Below are positions 47,180-55,580 of a stretch of 64,000 bases of DNA, piece after piece. This DNA is from Geitlerinema sp. S16 (lineage in GTDB: Bacteria > Cyanobacteriota > Cyanobacteriia > Cyanobacteriales > Geitlerinemataceae). Position 1 is the stretch's first letter; each line of letters starts with the position of its first letter. The notes under the pieces were generated by a model that was given only the letters and a program-made list of their open reading frames with translations, made no database searches and was not told the origin of the DNA. The DNA lies in contig JAABST010000005.1 in assembly GCA_011390275.1 (NCBI GenBank), forward strand, positions 1 to 64,000, written 5' to 3'. A program made the translations under genes and the position numbers.

Positions 47180-48010
47180 TTAAGTGGTTGTAATTTGACT
47201 GGAAGGATAGGGGGGAGACGGCTCAGACTGAGTTTCCTCCTTTAGCCAATCGACCAAACTTTGCGTCCACTCATTTGCCTCCCCCCAGGTATTTAGACAG
47301 ACGAACACGGCTTCGGGAGATTGCTTTGCGATCGTCTGAATGGTCGCGCGGATCGCATCGGTCAGCTTGCCAGGAAATAAGAAGTGAGGCAGCAGACCAA
47401 TTGTTTGATGACCCAACGCGAGTAAATCCTGGATTTGTTTGACCAGTTGCCCTTCTCTCGACCAATAGGCGACGCGATGGGGATGGGTCATTTCGCCTTG
47501 AAGACGTGTCGCGATCGCTTCGATTTCGGCATTGCCGCCCATCCGTCGGCTACCGTGAGCGATCGTAATCCAGGCATCCATCTCAGGATATTGCCGCATC
47601 CGATCGCAAGCTGAACGGGCGAAATCGATCGCATTACCCAGGTGGGGCAGAGTAACAAGTCCCGGTGATGAGTCCGCTCGCCGAAAGGGCGTCAATCTAA
47701 CATCCGGTGGCGCAATCCCCTGTGATAAACCCGATCGCGCGATCGCAATTTGCTCCGGAATATCATCACAAACATGAACACCCGACGACAGAAACAGCGG
47801 CACGATGTAAATCCGCTCGACCCGCTGCGCATAGGCAAACTGTTGAATTTGTACCGCGAGGGATTCCTGGCCGAATTCCAAAATTGCCCAGCCCACAGGA
47901 CAGGCCAAAGCTTCTGATAAACGATCAGCCAAGGTCGCGATCGTCGCTTGGGGGCGTGGATCTCGACTGCCGTGAGACACAAGCAAATACGCCGTCGTCA
48001 GATTCAACAA
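47180..48010 (-). CDS. cbiX: Sirohydrochlorin chelatase, two-domain CbiX type
   Basis: 276 residues starting at TTG 48010, with GAGG nine bases upstream; in-frame stops close before it rule out an earlier start. Two homologous halves are visible: LLVSHGSRDPRPQATIATLA with VPLFLSSGVHVCDDIPEQIA, and ITIAHGSRRMGGNAEIEAIA with LLPHFLFPGKLTDAIRATIQ. The histidines of the first half (HGSR and H in GVHVCDDIP) are the metal-binding ones of class II chelatases. It inserts Co or Fe into sirohydrochlorin for cobalamin or siroheme. It probably shares a transcript with the membrane protein at 46572. Confidence 0.88.
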   Translation of the reverse strand: MLNLTTAYLLVSHGSRDPRPQATIATLADRLSEALACPVGWAILEFGQESLAVQIQQFAYAQRVERIYIVPLFLSSGVHVCDDIPEQIAIARSGLSQGIAPPDVRLTPFRRADSSPGLVTLPHLGNAIDFARSACDRMRQYPEMDAWITIAHGSRRMGGNAEIEAIATRLQGEMTHPHRVAYWSREGQLVKQIQDLLALGHQTIGLLPHFLFPGKLTDAIRATIQTIAKQSPEAVFVCLNTWGEANEWTQSLVDWLKEETQSEPSPPYPSSQITTT

Positions 48011-48081
48011 ACTGTCATTACCTCAGAAACATCGCAGCATGGATGACCCAGTTGCGGTGTGCCAATTTTATCGATTTTGAC

Positions 48082-48158
48082 TCCCTTTCTGCACCGAATT
48101 ACAACGATCGCGTCAGTGGTTCTTGGCCGCGATCGTTGCCATTCGGTGCAGAAAGGGA
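48082..48158. repeat. Long foldback of 31-base arms
   Basis: Arm one, 48082-48112, pairs with 48128-48158: 18 bases perfect (TCCCTTTCTGCACCGAAT and complement), three mismatches, then ten perfect (AACGATCGCG). The loop is 15 bases. No T-run follows, and no frame crosses it. It lies between the cbiX start and the tRNA-Gly terminator. Confidence 0.8.
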
Positions 48159-48180
48159 TTAGAAACTCATTTTCTGGCAT

Positions 48181-48218
48181 AAAAAAACACCCACACTTTG
48201 AGCCGAAGTGCGGGTGTT
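48181..48218 (-). terminator. Rho-independent terminator of tRNA-Gly
   Basis: Read on the minus strand: AACACCCGCACTT, loop CGGCTCA, AAGTGTGGGTGTT, then a run of T. The stem has one GU-type mismatch. It lies 34 bases after the tRNA 3' end. Confidence 0.88.
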
Positions 48219-48252
48219 ATTGAGAAAAGAGTAACTAACAAAATGAAAGCAA

Positions 48253-48323
48253 AGCGGGTGGCGGGAATCGAACCCGCATCATTAGCTTGGAAGGCTAAGG
48301 TTTTACCACTAAACTACACCCGC
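48253..48323 (-). tRNA. tRNA-Gly (anticodon UCC)
   Basis: The minus strand folds into a full cloverleaf: acceptor stem GCGGGTG paired with CACCCGC, D-arm region AGTTTAGTGGTAAAAC, anticodon stem-loop TTAGC-CTTCCAA-GCTAA with anticodon TCC, T-arm GCGGG-TTCGATT-CCCGC, and T as discriminator base 73, usual for glycine. The 3' CCA is not encoded. The terminator at 48181-48218 follows. Confidence 0.97.
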
Positions 48324-48468
48324 AAGTTTTGCGTATGTGTTGTCACCGCAATAAAATATAGCACAACTCAATTTTTACGCCAATTTTTGACCGCTCAACG
48401 CATCGTTTGACACACTTGCGGACTCATTGGTTAGTGCTTTTCTCCGCAAGCGCACCTTAGCATTTTTC

Positions 48469-49563
48469 CTAGCGCCACTGTAACGCCAACACAATATCGA
48501 GCTGATCGACCTCGCGCCCATTGGCAACGCTTGACGCCGCCTCAAACCGCCAGCCCTCGATCAGCATTTCGACGAACGGCTCGAACTGGGGGAGTTCACG
48601 ATCGCGATCGGGTTCCAGAATACGAACAAGGCTCGGTATACCGTTGGGATCGATCGATAGCTCGACGTGAAGTGCGATCGCGAACGGAATCGCCAGACCG
48701 TCGGGCAACAGCGCGGGGTCTGCGTTGACGGGAAGGTCGATATTGGCGGCAGGTGCGGTGAGTTGCGCGGGGTCGCGATCGGGGTCGGGGTTGACGCTGG
48801 CAAGGGGGGTGAGGCGCACGATTAAGCCGAGGCGATCGTCTCCGGTGCTGGTGTTCGTATCCTCGCCGTTACCGGTAGGAGAGTTGGAATCGTTGCCCTG
48901 TGGGTCTTGTTCGTTTGGGTCTGCTCCAGCGTTACCACCAGAGGTTTCACCCGTGTCTCCCGAAGGATTGCCGTTTGAATTACCTTGATTGCCTTGATCC
49001 TCTACCTCGCCGAGATCGTCATCATTGCTAGTTGTGGGTGGTGTTGGTGCTGGGGTTGGTGTTGGGTTTGTGGGCGATGGGTTTGGCGGGGAAGCTTGGG
49101 GCGTATTTGGATCAATTTGATCTGTAACATCGCTGGTGTTGCGGGTGCTGTTTGTTTCGATCGAGGGTGTAGTTTGGGGAGCCGTTTGAGGTGCTTGAGG
49201 CGCGGTGGCCGGGGCGTTAGACGCTGAATTTATGCCGGTTTGGCCTCCAGTCTCGCGATCGGGCAAGGCGATTACCCCAATTTCGATCGCGCCCAGTTCT
49301 GCGTCATTGCCTTGACCGACCGAAGCACGACGGGCTTCGCTGGCTCGATAGGATACGGCCAGCACGATCGTCAGGATCACGCCATGCACCGCGATCGAGC
49401 CGATCGCCAAACGCGACCATAACCCCGACGGATCGCGCCTGATCCGGCTGCCGCTGCGAACGCGCCCGAGTTTAGGCGAGATGGCGGTTGCGGTTGGGAG
49501 GGGGATTAAGTCGGGATTACCGGAGAGTGACGATCGATCTGGCTCTGACATGGGATTGAGCAT
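48469..49563 (-). CDS. TonB-like anchored protein with long linker
   Basis: 364 residues. A short cytoplasmic start precedes one membrane helix at about 50-72 (LAIGSIAVHGVILTIVLAVS). Then come about 160 residues very rich in Pro, Thr, Asn, Gln, Gly and Ser, probably extended through the periplasm, and a C-terminal domain (about 255-364) with SIDPNGIPSLVRILEPDRDR and MLIEGWRFEAASSV, which has the layout of a TonB C-terminus. It would link an inner membrane motor to an outer membrane receptor, but ExbB/ExbD genes are not nearby. The linker and anchor look exactly like TonB, while the C-terminus is weakly conserved. Confidence 0.7.
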   Translation of the reverse strand: MLNPMSEPDRSSLSGNPDLIPLPTATAISPKLGRVRSGSRIRRDPSGLWSRLAIGSIAVHGVILTIVLAVSYRASEARRASVGQGNDAELGAIEIGVIALPDRETGGQTGINSASNAPATAPQAPQTAPQTTPSIETNSTRNTSDVTDQIDPNTPQASPPNPSPTNPTPTPAPTPPTTSNDDDLGEVEDQGNQGNSNGNPSGDTGETSGGNAGADPNEQDPQGNDSNSPTGNGEDTNTSTGDDRLGLIVRLTPLASVNPDPDRDPAQLTAPAANIDLPVNADPALLPDGLAIPFAIALHVELSIDPNGIPSLVRILEPDRDRELPQFEPFVEMLIEGWRFEAASSVANGREVDQLDIVLALQWR

Positions 49564-49604
49564 TCGCTAATTCGAGCATCCGTCAGCAATTTTTCGCGCT
49601 GGCA

Positions 49605-50462
49605 TTACGATCGTGCGTCCACAAGTCGATCCAGTTCGCGCTGCATGACCGATCGCACATGATCACAACATTTTTCGACGTATTGCCGATCGCGTGCCGC
49701 CTCACGCCCCGATCGCTCAAAGACGATCGGCTCGCAAATGCGCGTTTGAATCGACACCGGCAGCGGCAGATTTGGCCAAGGGCCGATCGACAATCCCCAG
49801 GGTAAACCGAGATAAACCGGGTACACCTCCGGGTCAAGATCGAGATTTCCCGGCCACTTCATCCAGCCGCGATCGTGCAATTGTTTCGCCAGCGGATAGA
49901 GATCGTCCAAAATGATCAGCGTCTCGTGTGCGCCATTGGAAATCACCGGCACGATCGGTACATTGCAGCGCAGCGCCAGCTTAATAAACCCCATTCGTCC
50001 GGCAAATTCGATCTGATGACGTTGGCGATGGGGACGAAACACATCCTGAGCGCCGCCGGGATAGACCAAAGCGCTCGCGCCGCTGCTTAAGGCGGCGATG
50101 CCCATTTTCGGGTGTGCTTGGAGTGCGCCAAACTGAGCCGCCGTGCGCGAGAGGGTAACGGACTGATACCAAAGATTACGATGGGACAGGCCATACATCG
50201 GGCGCGTCAGCCCCTCACGGCGAAACCAGTCGTACATCGTCATGTACATATCCGGCGCGGCCAGTCCGCCATTGTGCGATCCCACGAACAGCGCCCCCGA
50301 TCGCGGCACATGTTCCCAGCCGCTGGTTTGCACCCGAAAGTAATGATCGTAGAGCCAGCGCCAAATCGGCATCCAGCGGGCGATTTCGGTCGGGTCGCGA
50401 TCGTCGAGCGACCAGCCGTATTCCTCCGGTTTGCGAGGATCGTGAGGTATCGATGGGGGCAT
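49605..50462 (-). CDS. Lysophospholipid acyltransferase family protein
   Basis: 285 residues from the ATG at 50462; a TTG at 50504 is a weaker start. The PlsC-like pattern is seen as VPRSGALFVGSHNGGLAAPD near residues 58-77, with the acyltransferase His (HNGG) and Asp spaced differently from the canonical HX4D, followed by the GLHR-like and ALVYPGGAQDVFRP motif (EGTR-like block). Such proteins transfer an acyl chain to a lysophospholipid or related alcohol. The exact acceptor is unknown. The active-site His spacing is unusual and fits a branch known for HNGG-type members. It precedes the TonB-like gene. Confidence 0.8.
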   Translation of the reverse strand: MPPSIPHDPRKPEEYGWSLDDRDPTEIARWMPIWRWLYDHYFRVQTSGWEHVPRSGALFVGSHNGGLAAPDMYMTMYDWFRREGLTRPMYGLSHRNLWYQSVTLSRTAAQFGALQAHPKMGIAALSSGASALVYPGGAQDVFRPHRQRHQIEFAGRMGFIKLALRCNVPIVPVISNGAHETLIILDDLYPLAKQLHDRGWMKWPGNLDLDPEVYPVYLGLPWGLSIGPWPNLPLPVSIQTRICEPIVFERSGREAARDRQYVEKCCDHVRSVMQRELDRLVDARS

Positions 50463-50542
50463 GGCGATCGGGACGGATAACGAATTAGAACAGGCAACGT
50501 GCAAACACTGTTTAGTTTAATCCGGTTCTGTTGGGGTGGCGG

Positions 50543-50968
50543 TTATGCCTGGGTTTGACGAGCGCTCTGTAAAAATTGTCCCCATTTGGCGGCGAGTTCG
50601 AGATCGGTGAACGGGAGGCGAACGGGTTCGTCAGCGGTGCGATCGAGCTGTAAAACGAAGCGTTTACCTTTGGGCAGGTCGGCCAAATCGCGATCGAGGT
50701 CAACCCGGCGATCGTCTACGAGTAGATACAGATCGCTGATATCCGCCAGATCGAACTGGCCGTATTCAAGAATGCCGCGCCGCCGTGAAACGCCCCAGGT
50801 CAAGGTCGAATCTTTCATACCCAGCACGGACAACACATCGTATTTGGCGCGATCGAACTGCCGTTCCCACGCCTGAAACACCGACACTTTTTGATACTCA
50901 TTCCACCCCGCCCAAGCCAAGCCAAAAAACAGCACTAGCAATGGCAACCACATCAAACCGCGTTCCAT
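50543..50968 (-). CDS. Small membrane-anchored protein of unknown function
   Basis: 141 residues. One N-terminal helix (about 4-20, MWLPLLVLFFGLAWAGW) is followed by a soluble part with VFQAWERQFDRAKYDVLSVL, a beta-rich stretch with DLYLLVDDRRVDLDRDLADL, and KRFVLQLDRTADEPVRLPF. The pattern of strands ending in a helix resembles a PH-like fold. No family is recognised. The gene is divergent from the 593-residue gene at 51190. Confidence 0.65.
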   Translation of the reverse strand: MERGLMWLPLLVLFFGLAWAGWNEYQKVSVFQAWERQFDRAKYDVLSVLGMKDSTLTWGVSRRRGILEYGQFDLADISDLYLLVDDRRVDLDRDLADLPKGKRFVLQLDRTADEPVRLPFTDLELAAKWGQFLQSARQTQA

Positions 50969-51189
50969 AATCCTCGTTCGCCCCTTAAATGTGCGTCTTT
51001 ATCGTGTTTCGGTATGCGTAAATCGTAGATATCAATCGTAAATCTCAGCTTGGGAAGTGTGTCAACGAACGTACTGATTCTCAGGCGAACGGGCAAAAAC
51101 CGTAACGAAAATCCGTTTCGAGTCGGGCGCGAATACTAGACAATGGAGACACTCGCCTCGCCACTCTCTGCAATTTTGCCCCTGTTGCT

Positions 51190-52971
51190 GTGCCTGCATC
51201 CCCTCACTACCAGAGCCGCCTGTTTAACTTTGTGACCGATCGCGCCCTGCGGTGGAGTGATCGCGCCGTGCAGGCGTGGCGACACGCACAAATTGCAGCA
51301 ACCACGGTGGCGCGTACCGTGCTGTTGCCGCTCTGGGCGATCGCCGAAAATTTGGGCATTCACCCGCCGCAACTCCCCGGCTTTGGCCGTTCGTTTACCG
51401 ATCGCTCGGTCTTCGCGCCCGGTGTGGACGACGATCGCGAGCTTGACGCCGATGCACCGATTCGCGCGACGCTGACGATTCTCGAAGCGGCGGGCTGGCC
51501 GACGGTGGATCGACTCGATCGCGAGGCGCTCCAACCCGCAGATCCCGATCGCCAATCGCCTATCCGTTGGTTCGATCGCCCCGAATTGTCCAATCCGCTC
51601 AATCCGCCCGAACCGCCCGAACCCCTGACGATCCGACTCAGCGAACGGGAATTACGCGCGATCGCTCCCCACAGCAAACAGACCAATACATCACCGATTC
51701 GCGGTCTAGCTAGTGAGCTAGGACGTAACGATTTGGTTTTGATTTCTGCTAACAATGAAATCGTCGCGCATTTGGGGGTATTTCCACAGCAAACCCTCGA
51801 TCGCGACGTTCAGCTTTTGCTAAACCAGCTCGCCCCGGTCTCGTTGCCACCAACCCGATCGGGTTTAGCCGCTCTCCCCCCGGCCATCGGTCAGCTCGTT
51901 CAACCCCTGCTAACGCGCCTCGACACGGGGCTGGCGCTTTTCGATACGCGATCGCTCCCCCCCTCCGGCTTTGCGATCGCGCAACCCTTTGATCTCCATC
52001 ATGAATTCGCCGAAACCGCACTCGAAACGGCGATCGAGACACCGTTAGATCATCTCCAAACGTCACCCGTTTCCAACCTCAAAGCGCTGGGATTCTCTCT
52101 GCAATCATCGCTACACTCTCTAACACGATCGCTTCTGCCCAATCCGATCGCCTCGCCTCCAGCGTCTCCAAGCTTCTCCCCAACCTTAGATCCATCGAAT
52201 CAACATTCCTTTGATCTGCATCGCGATCTAGGTCGAGATCTAGACCTAAATTCGTCGTTACTGTCTCCGTTGCGATCGCTCAATTCCTGGACGATCGCCT
52301 TGCGTCCCCTCGCGAGTATCCCGCCGACGGATCACGATCGCGCCTCGCACACAACGATCGATGGATCGCAATGGTCGATCGATCCCGCCGATCCCTGGTG
52401 GCGTAACGCGATCGATCTGGCTCGCGCGGCGATCGCCTCCTCTGTCAGCGCGATCGTTCCTGTCAAGTCACCGCAGCCTGACGCTGACGAGGCGAATCGC
52501 ACACCCGATCTTGCCGACCTGATGGGTCACGCCGATCAACCTTTACAATCCAAAACCGCGAATCGTTTACGCGATTGGCTCGGCGATCGCGACAACCGTT
52601 CGGATGCAACCCTAAACCCCGACCCGCCGCGCGATCGCGTCACTGCCCCGATCGTCACGACCGCCCACGATGCCCAACTCACCACCAATCACGCAGCACC
52701 AGAAACAACCGAAACACCCGCCGCTAAGTTGATCGCTCAGCCCGCCACGTCCGGTAACGTCACCGCTCGATCGCAGCCACAACGCGCCGCCAGCGGCCTC
52801 GATTTTGATCCCGGCTGGATCGAAGCGGAGGTGAAGCAGAGTCGCTATGTGATGCATCCCCTGGAGCGGGTGTTGCGCTGGCTCGATCGCGCGATGGTGG
52901 CGATCGAGGGCTGGATTGAACGGGCGATCGAGGCGATCTCGCAGTGGTGGTCACGGCGACAAGCATCGTAA
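51190..52971 (+). CDS. Conserved 593-residue protein of unknown function
   Basis: Starts at GTG 51190. The N-terminal 130 residues form a compact part (FNFVTDRALRWSDRAVQAWR, VLLPLWAIAENLGIHPPQLP). The middle (about 230-500) is long and of low complexity, with Asp-Arg-Pro-Leu runs driven by very frequent GCGATCGC sites. The C-terminal 60 residues form amphipathic helices (HPLERVLRWLDRAMVAIEGW and AISQWW). No signal peptide. The stop codon overlaps the next start (TAATG), so the downstream PLP enzyme is translated from the same message. Function unknown; membrane-surface binding is an inference from the amphipathic ends. Confidence 0.7.
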   Translation: MPASPHYQSRLFNFVTDRALRWSDRAVQAWRHAQIAATTVARTVLLPLWAIAENLGIHPPQLPGFGRSFTDRSVFAPGVDDDRELDADAPIRATLTILEAAGWPTVDRLDREALQPADPDRQSPIRWFDRPELSNPLNPPEPPEPLTIRLSERELRAIAPHSKQTNTSPIRGLASELGRNDLVLISANNEIVAHLGVFPQQTLDRDVQLLLNQLAPVSLPPTRSGLAALPPAIGQLVQPLLTRLDTGLALFDTRSLPPSGFAIAQPFDLHHEFAETALETAIETPLDHLQTSPVSNLKALGFSLQSSLHSLTRSLLPNPIASPPASPSFSPTLDPSNQHSFDLHRDLGRDLDLNSSLLSPLRSLNSWTIALRPLASIPPTDHDRASHTTIDGSQWSIDPADPWWRNAIDLARAAIASSVSAIVPVKSPQPDADEANRTPDLADLMGHADQPLQSKTANRLRDWLGDRDNRSDATLNPDPPRDRVTAPIVTTAHDAQLTTNHAAPETTETPAAKLIAQPATSGNVTARSQPQRAASGLDFDPGWIEAEVKQSRYVMHPLERVLRWLDRAMVAIEGWIERAIEAISQWWSRRQAS

Positions 52972-54470
52972 TGGATGGGTCTCGAATCACGTTGAACGCA
53001 TCGGACATGCCGATCGTCACGGCACTGCGCGAGCTGGCCGATCGACCCCAAGCGCGGTTTTATTTGCCCGGTCATAAGGGCGGCCACGGAGCGCCCGAGG
53101 CGTTGCGTCAGTGGTTGGGCGAGGCGCTGTGGCGGGCGGATTTGCCGGAATTGCCCGATTTTGATAATTTATTTGCCCCCGAAGCGGCGATCGCAGCGGC
53201 TCAAACTCTAGCGGCGCAAGCCTTCGGAGCCGATCGCACCTGGTTTCTCTGCAATGGCTCCACGGCGGGCGTGATTGCAGCGCTGTCGGCGGTGTGTCGT
53301 CCCGGCGATCGGGTGTTGCTACCGCGTAACGCCCATCGATCGGCGATCACGGGGTTAATTCACTGCGGCGCGATGCCCGTACTAGCCGCGCCAGACTACG
53401 ATCGCGCCTGGGATCTCGATCGTGGCCTAACGCCCGAGACCGTCGCGCTGGCGATCGAGCGTTACCCCAATCTCGTCGCCATCTTTCTTGTTTCGCCCAA
53501 CTATTACGGCCAAAGCTGCGATCTCGCCGCGATCGTCGCGATCGCCCACCAGCATTACTCAAACTCAAATCACCCGATCCCCGTCATCATCGACGCTGCC
53601 CACGGTTCACACTTCGCCTTTCACCCAGATTTGCCCGCCTCTGCCCTGACCAGCGGGGCGGATCTCGTAGTCGAATCCACCCATAAAACCCTAGGGGCGC
53701 TATCTCAGGCGGCGATGCTGCACCTTCAGGGCGATCGCGTCGATCCTGATCGCGTCGATCGCGCCCTGGCCTGCGTGCAATCCACCAGTCCGAATGCGCT
53801 GTTGCTGGCGTCGCTGGATGCGGCACGGCAGCAGATGGCGACGCACGGGCGATCGCTGCTGGATCGCACGCTGACGCTGGCGGATCGGTTTCGATCGGGT
53901 TTACGCGATCGCGGCTGGATCGTGTTGGGCGATCGCGGCATAGCGGATCGATTCGATCGCACCCGAATCACCGTCCGCACCGCCGATGCGGGTCTCAGCG
54001 GTTACAACGCGGATGAATTTCTCTACGCGCGAGGCGTCGCCGCCGAACTCCCGACCGATCGCCATCTCACCTTCGTCGTGACGATCGGCAACAGCGACGC
54101 CGATATCGATCGCGCCTTGGCCGCATTTCGCGACCTCGAAGCCCTGCGATCGCCCGTCGATCCCAATTCCAACCCATCGCTTAAAACCAACACCACCGTC
54201 CCAACTCAGTCACCGCCCCAATTAACCGAACCTGCAATCCGCCCGCGCGATGCTTTCTTTCAGCCCAGCGAGACGATCGCCCTCGCCGACAGCCGCGATC
54301 GCCTCAGTGCCGACACCCTTTGCCCCTACCCACCGGGAATTCCGCTGCTCATCCCCGGCGAACGCATCACCCAGACCGCGATCGACGCCCTCCAGCAAAC
54401 CCTGGCCGCTGGCGGAACAGTTACAGGTTGGTCAACAGCGGGCTGGGTAAGGGTGGTGCGCGATCAGTAG
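52971..54470 (+). CDS. Orn/Lys/Arg decarboxylase-family PLP enzyme
   Basis: 499 residues; the ATG at 52971 shares a base with the upstream stop (TAATG). A GTG at 52944 would add nine residues. The fold type I pattern is clear: RFYLPGHKGGHGAPEALRQW, FLCNGSTAGVIAALSAVCRP and the PLP-lysine segment VESTHKTLGALSQAAML, with HGSHF before it (IIDAAHGSHFAFH). The C-terminal domain ends PYPPGIPLLIPGERITQTAI, a signature of the decarboxylase C-terminus. Small members of this family decarboxylate arginine, lysine or ornithine to polyamine precursors; the true substrate is not fixed. A 15-base tandem repeat (53733-53760) makes the run DRVDPDRVDR. Confidence 0.9.
   Translation: MDGSRITLNASDMPIVTALRELADRPQARFYLPGHKGGHGAPEALRQWLGEALWRADLPELPDFDNLFAPEAAIAAAQTLAAQAFGADRTWFLCNGSTAGVIAALSAVCRPGDRVLLPRNAHRSAITGLIHCGAMPVLAAPDYDRAWDLDRGLTPETVALAIERYPNLVAIFLVSPNYYGQSCDLAAIVAIAHQHYSNSNHPIPVIIDAAHGSHFAFHPDLPASALTSGADLVVESTHKTLGALSQAAMLHLQGDRVDPDRVDRALACVQSTSPNALLLASLDAARQQMATHGRSLLDRTLTLADRFRSGLRDRGWIVLGDRGIADRFDRTRITVRTADAGLSGYNADEFLYARGVAAELPTDRHLTFVVTIGNSDADIDRALAAFRDLEALRSPVDPNSNPSLKTNTTVPTQSPPQLTEPAIRPRDAFFQPSETIALADSRDRLSADTLCPYPPGIPLLIPGERITQTAIDALQQTLAAGGTVTGWSTAGWVRVVRDQ
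53733..53760 (+). repeat. 15-base tandem repeat within the PLP enzyme gene
   Basis: GATCGCGTCGATC occurs at 53733-53745 and again at 53748-53760, encoding DRVDP then DRVDR. It arises from HIP1-type sequences and lengthens a loop region of the enzyme. Confidence 0.7.
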
Positions 54471-54631
54471 CGATCTCATGCTCCCAGGACTTCTAACCCA
54501 TTTTGTGTAAATTCAGCCCATTTCACCCCATGAGCCATCTCCTCATCCTGAAAAAGTTCAAAAAACATTAGCCGCTTTTCTTAAACATTTGTAGACTGAT
54601 ACCCAGTGCGTACTGTAAAAAAAATTTACAC

Positions 54632-55552
54632 ATGAAGCGGTTACAACTTGCCGAGCGCGTTTGTCTCGGAATCCACGTCTTTTCAATGGCATTCGGTTTG
54701 GCAGGTTTGCTCCTCGTGCTTCCGAATCCAGAATTCATCGCCAGCCTGCCACCCTTTGGGATGGAACTGTTCGGCTGGAGCATGGCGCAAGGCGGTGTTG
54801 GTTACATCATCCTCGGGGCGATCGCCGTGGCGATCCACGCTTACCGATACCTCGGTTTGCGTCCCCTGCTCTCGTTCATGCTGCCGACCCTAGCGCTATC
54901 CCTGAGCAGCGAGCTACTCGGAACCAGTACCGGCTTCCCGTTTGGGGCGTATCACTACCTCAGCGGACTCGGCTACAAGATTGCTGGACTCGTACCATTT
55001 ACGATTCCGCTGTCCTGGTTTTACATGGGCTTCGTCTGCTACGTCCTGGCACGCGCCGCGATGGAAGCGATCACCGTCGCCCCGCGCTGGGTGCGTCAAA
55101 TCGGCGCGATCGCCCTCGGCTCCATTTTGCTGACGGCCTGGGATCTCGTCCTCGATCCCGCTATGACCCAAACCCCCTATCCATTCTGGGCGTTTGGTGA
55201 GGTCGGTGAATTTTTTGGGATGCCGTCGCGCAACATTAGCGGCTGGATTGGTACGGGCGTGGTGTTTATGACCGTCGCATCGCTGTTTCAACGGGGCGAC
55301 GAATATGTCTACAAGCGCGAACAGCTCGGCTTGCCAGTCTTGGTCTACGTGGTGAATTTCATCTTTGGTGCAACGATCACCCTGGTGGCGCTCGATTCAC
55401 GGTTTGTGATTCCGGTGATGTTGAGCATTGCATTTGGTGTGATTCCAGCGATCGCCTTTTGGCGTCTTGCGCCGTCCGGTGGCGCTAGCCCGAGTTCGAT
55501 TCCGGCGATCGAACTCGAACCGACTCAAACCCTTGAACCGGTCGCAAAGTAG
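54632..55552 (+). CDS. cruF: Gamma-carotene 1'-hydroxylase CruF
   Basis: 306 residues with seven or eight membrane helices. Signatures of the family are ELLGTSTGFPFGAYHYLSGL, IPLSWFYMGFVCYVLARAAM, and AWDLVLDPAMTQTPYPFWAF. CruF hydrates the psi end of gamma-carotene on the way to myxol glycosides, the monocyclic carotenoids of many cyanobacteria. The partner cruG, which adds the sugar, usually follows but is not here: the next gene is a CobQ-like gene on the other strand. The C-terminus has an extra tail (ASPSSIPAIELEPTQT). The start at 54632 sits after an A/T-rich leader. Confidence 0.9.
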   Translation: MKRLQLAERVCLGIHVFSMAFGLAGLLLVLPNPEFIASLPPFGMELFGWSMAQGGVGYIILGAIAVAIHAYRYLGLRPLLSFMLPTLALSLSSELLGTSTGFPFGAYHYLSGLGYKIAGLVPFTIPLSWFYMGFVCYVLARAAMEAITVAPRWVRQIGAIALGSILLTAWDLVLDPAMTQTPYPFWAFGEVGEFFGMPSRNISGWIGTGVVFMTVASLFQRGDEYVYKREQLGLPVLVYVVNFIFGATITLVALDSRFVIPVMLSIAFGVIPAIAFWRLAPSGGASPSSIPAIELEPTQTLEPVAK

Positions 55553-55580
55553 CGCAGGCGTCTTTAAAACAAAGGCGTTT

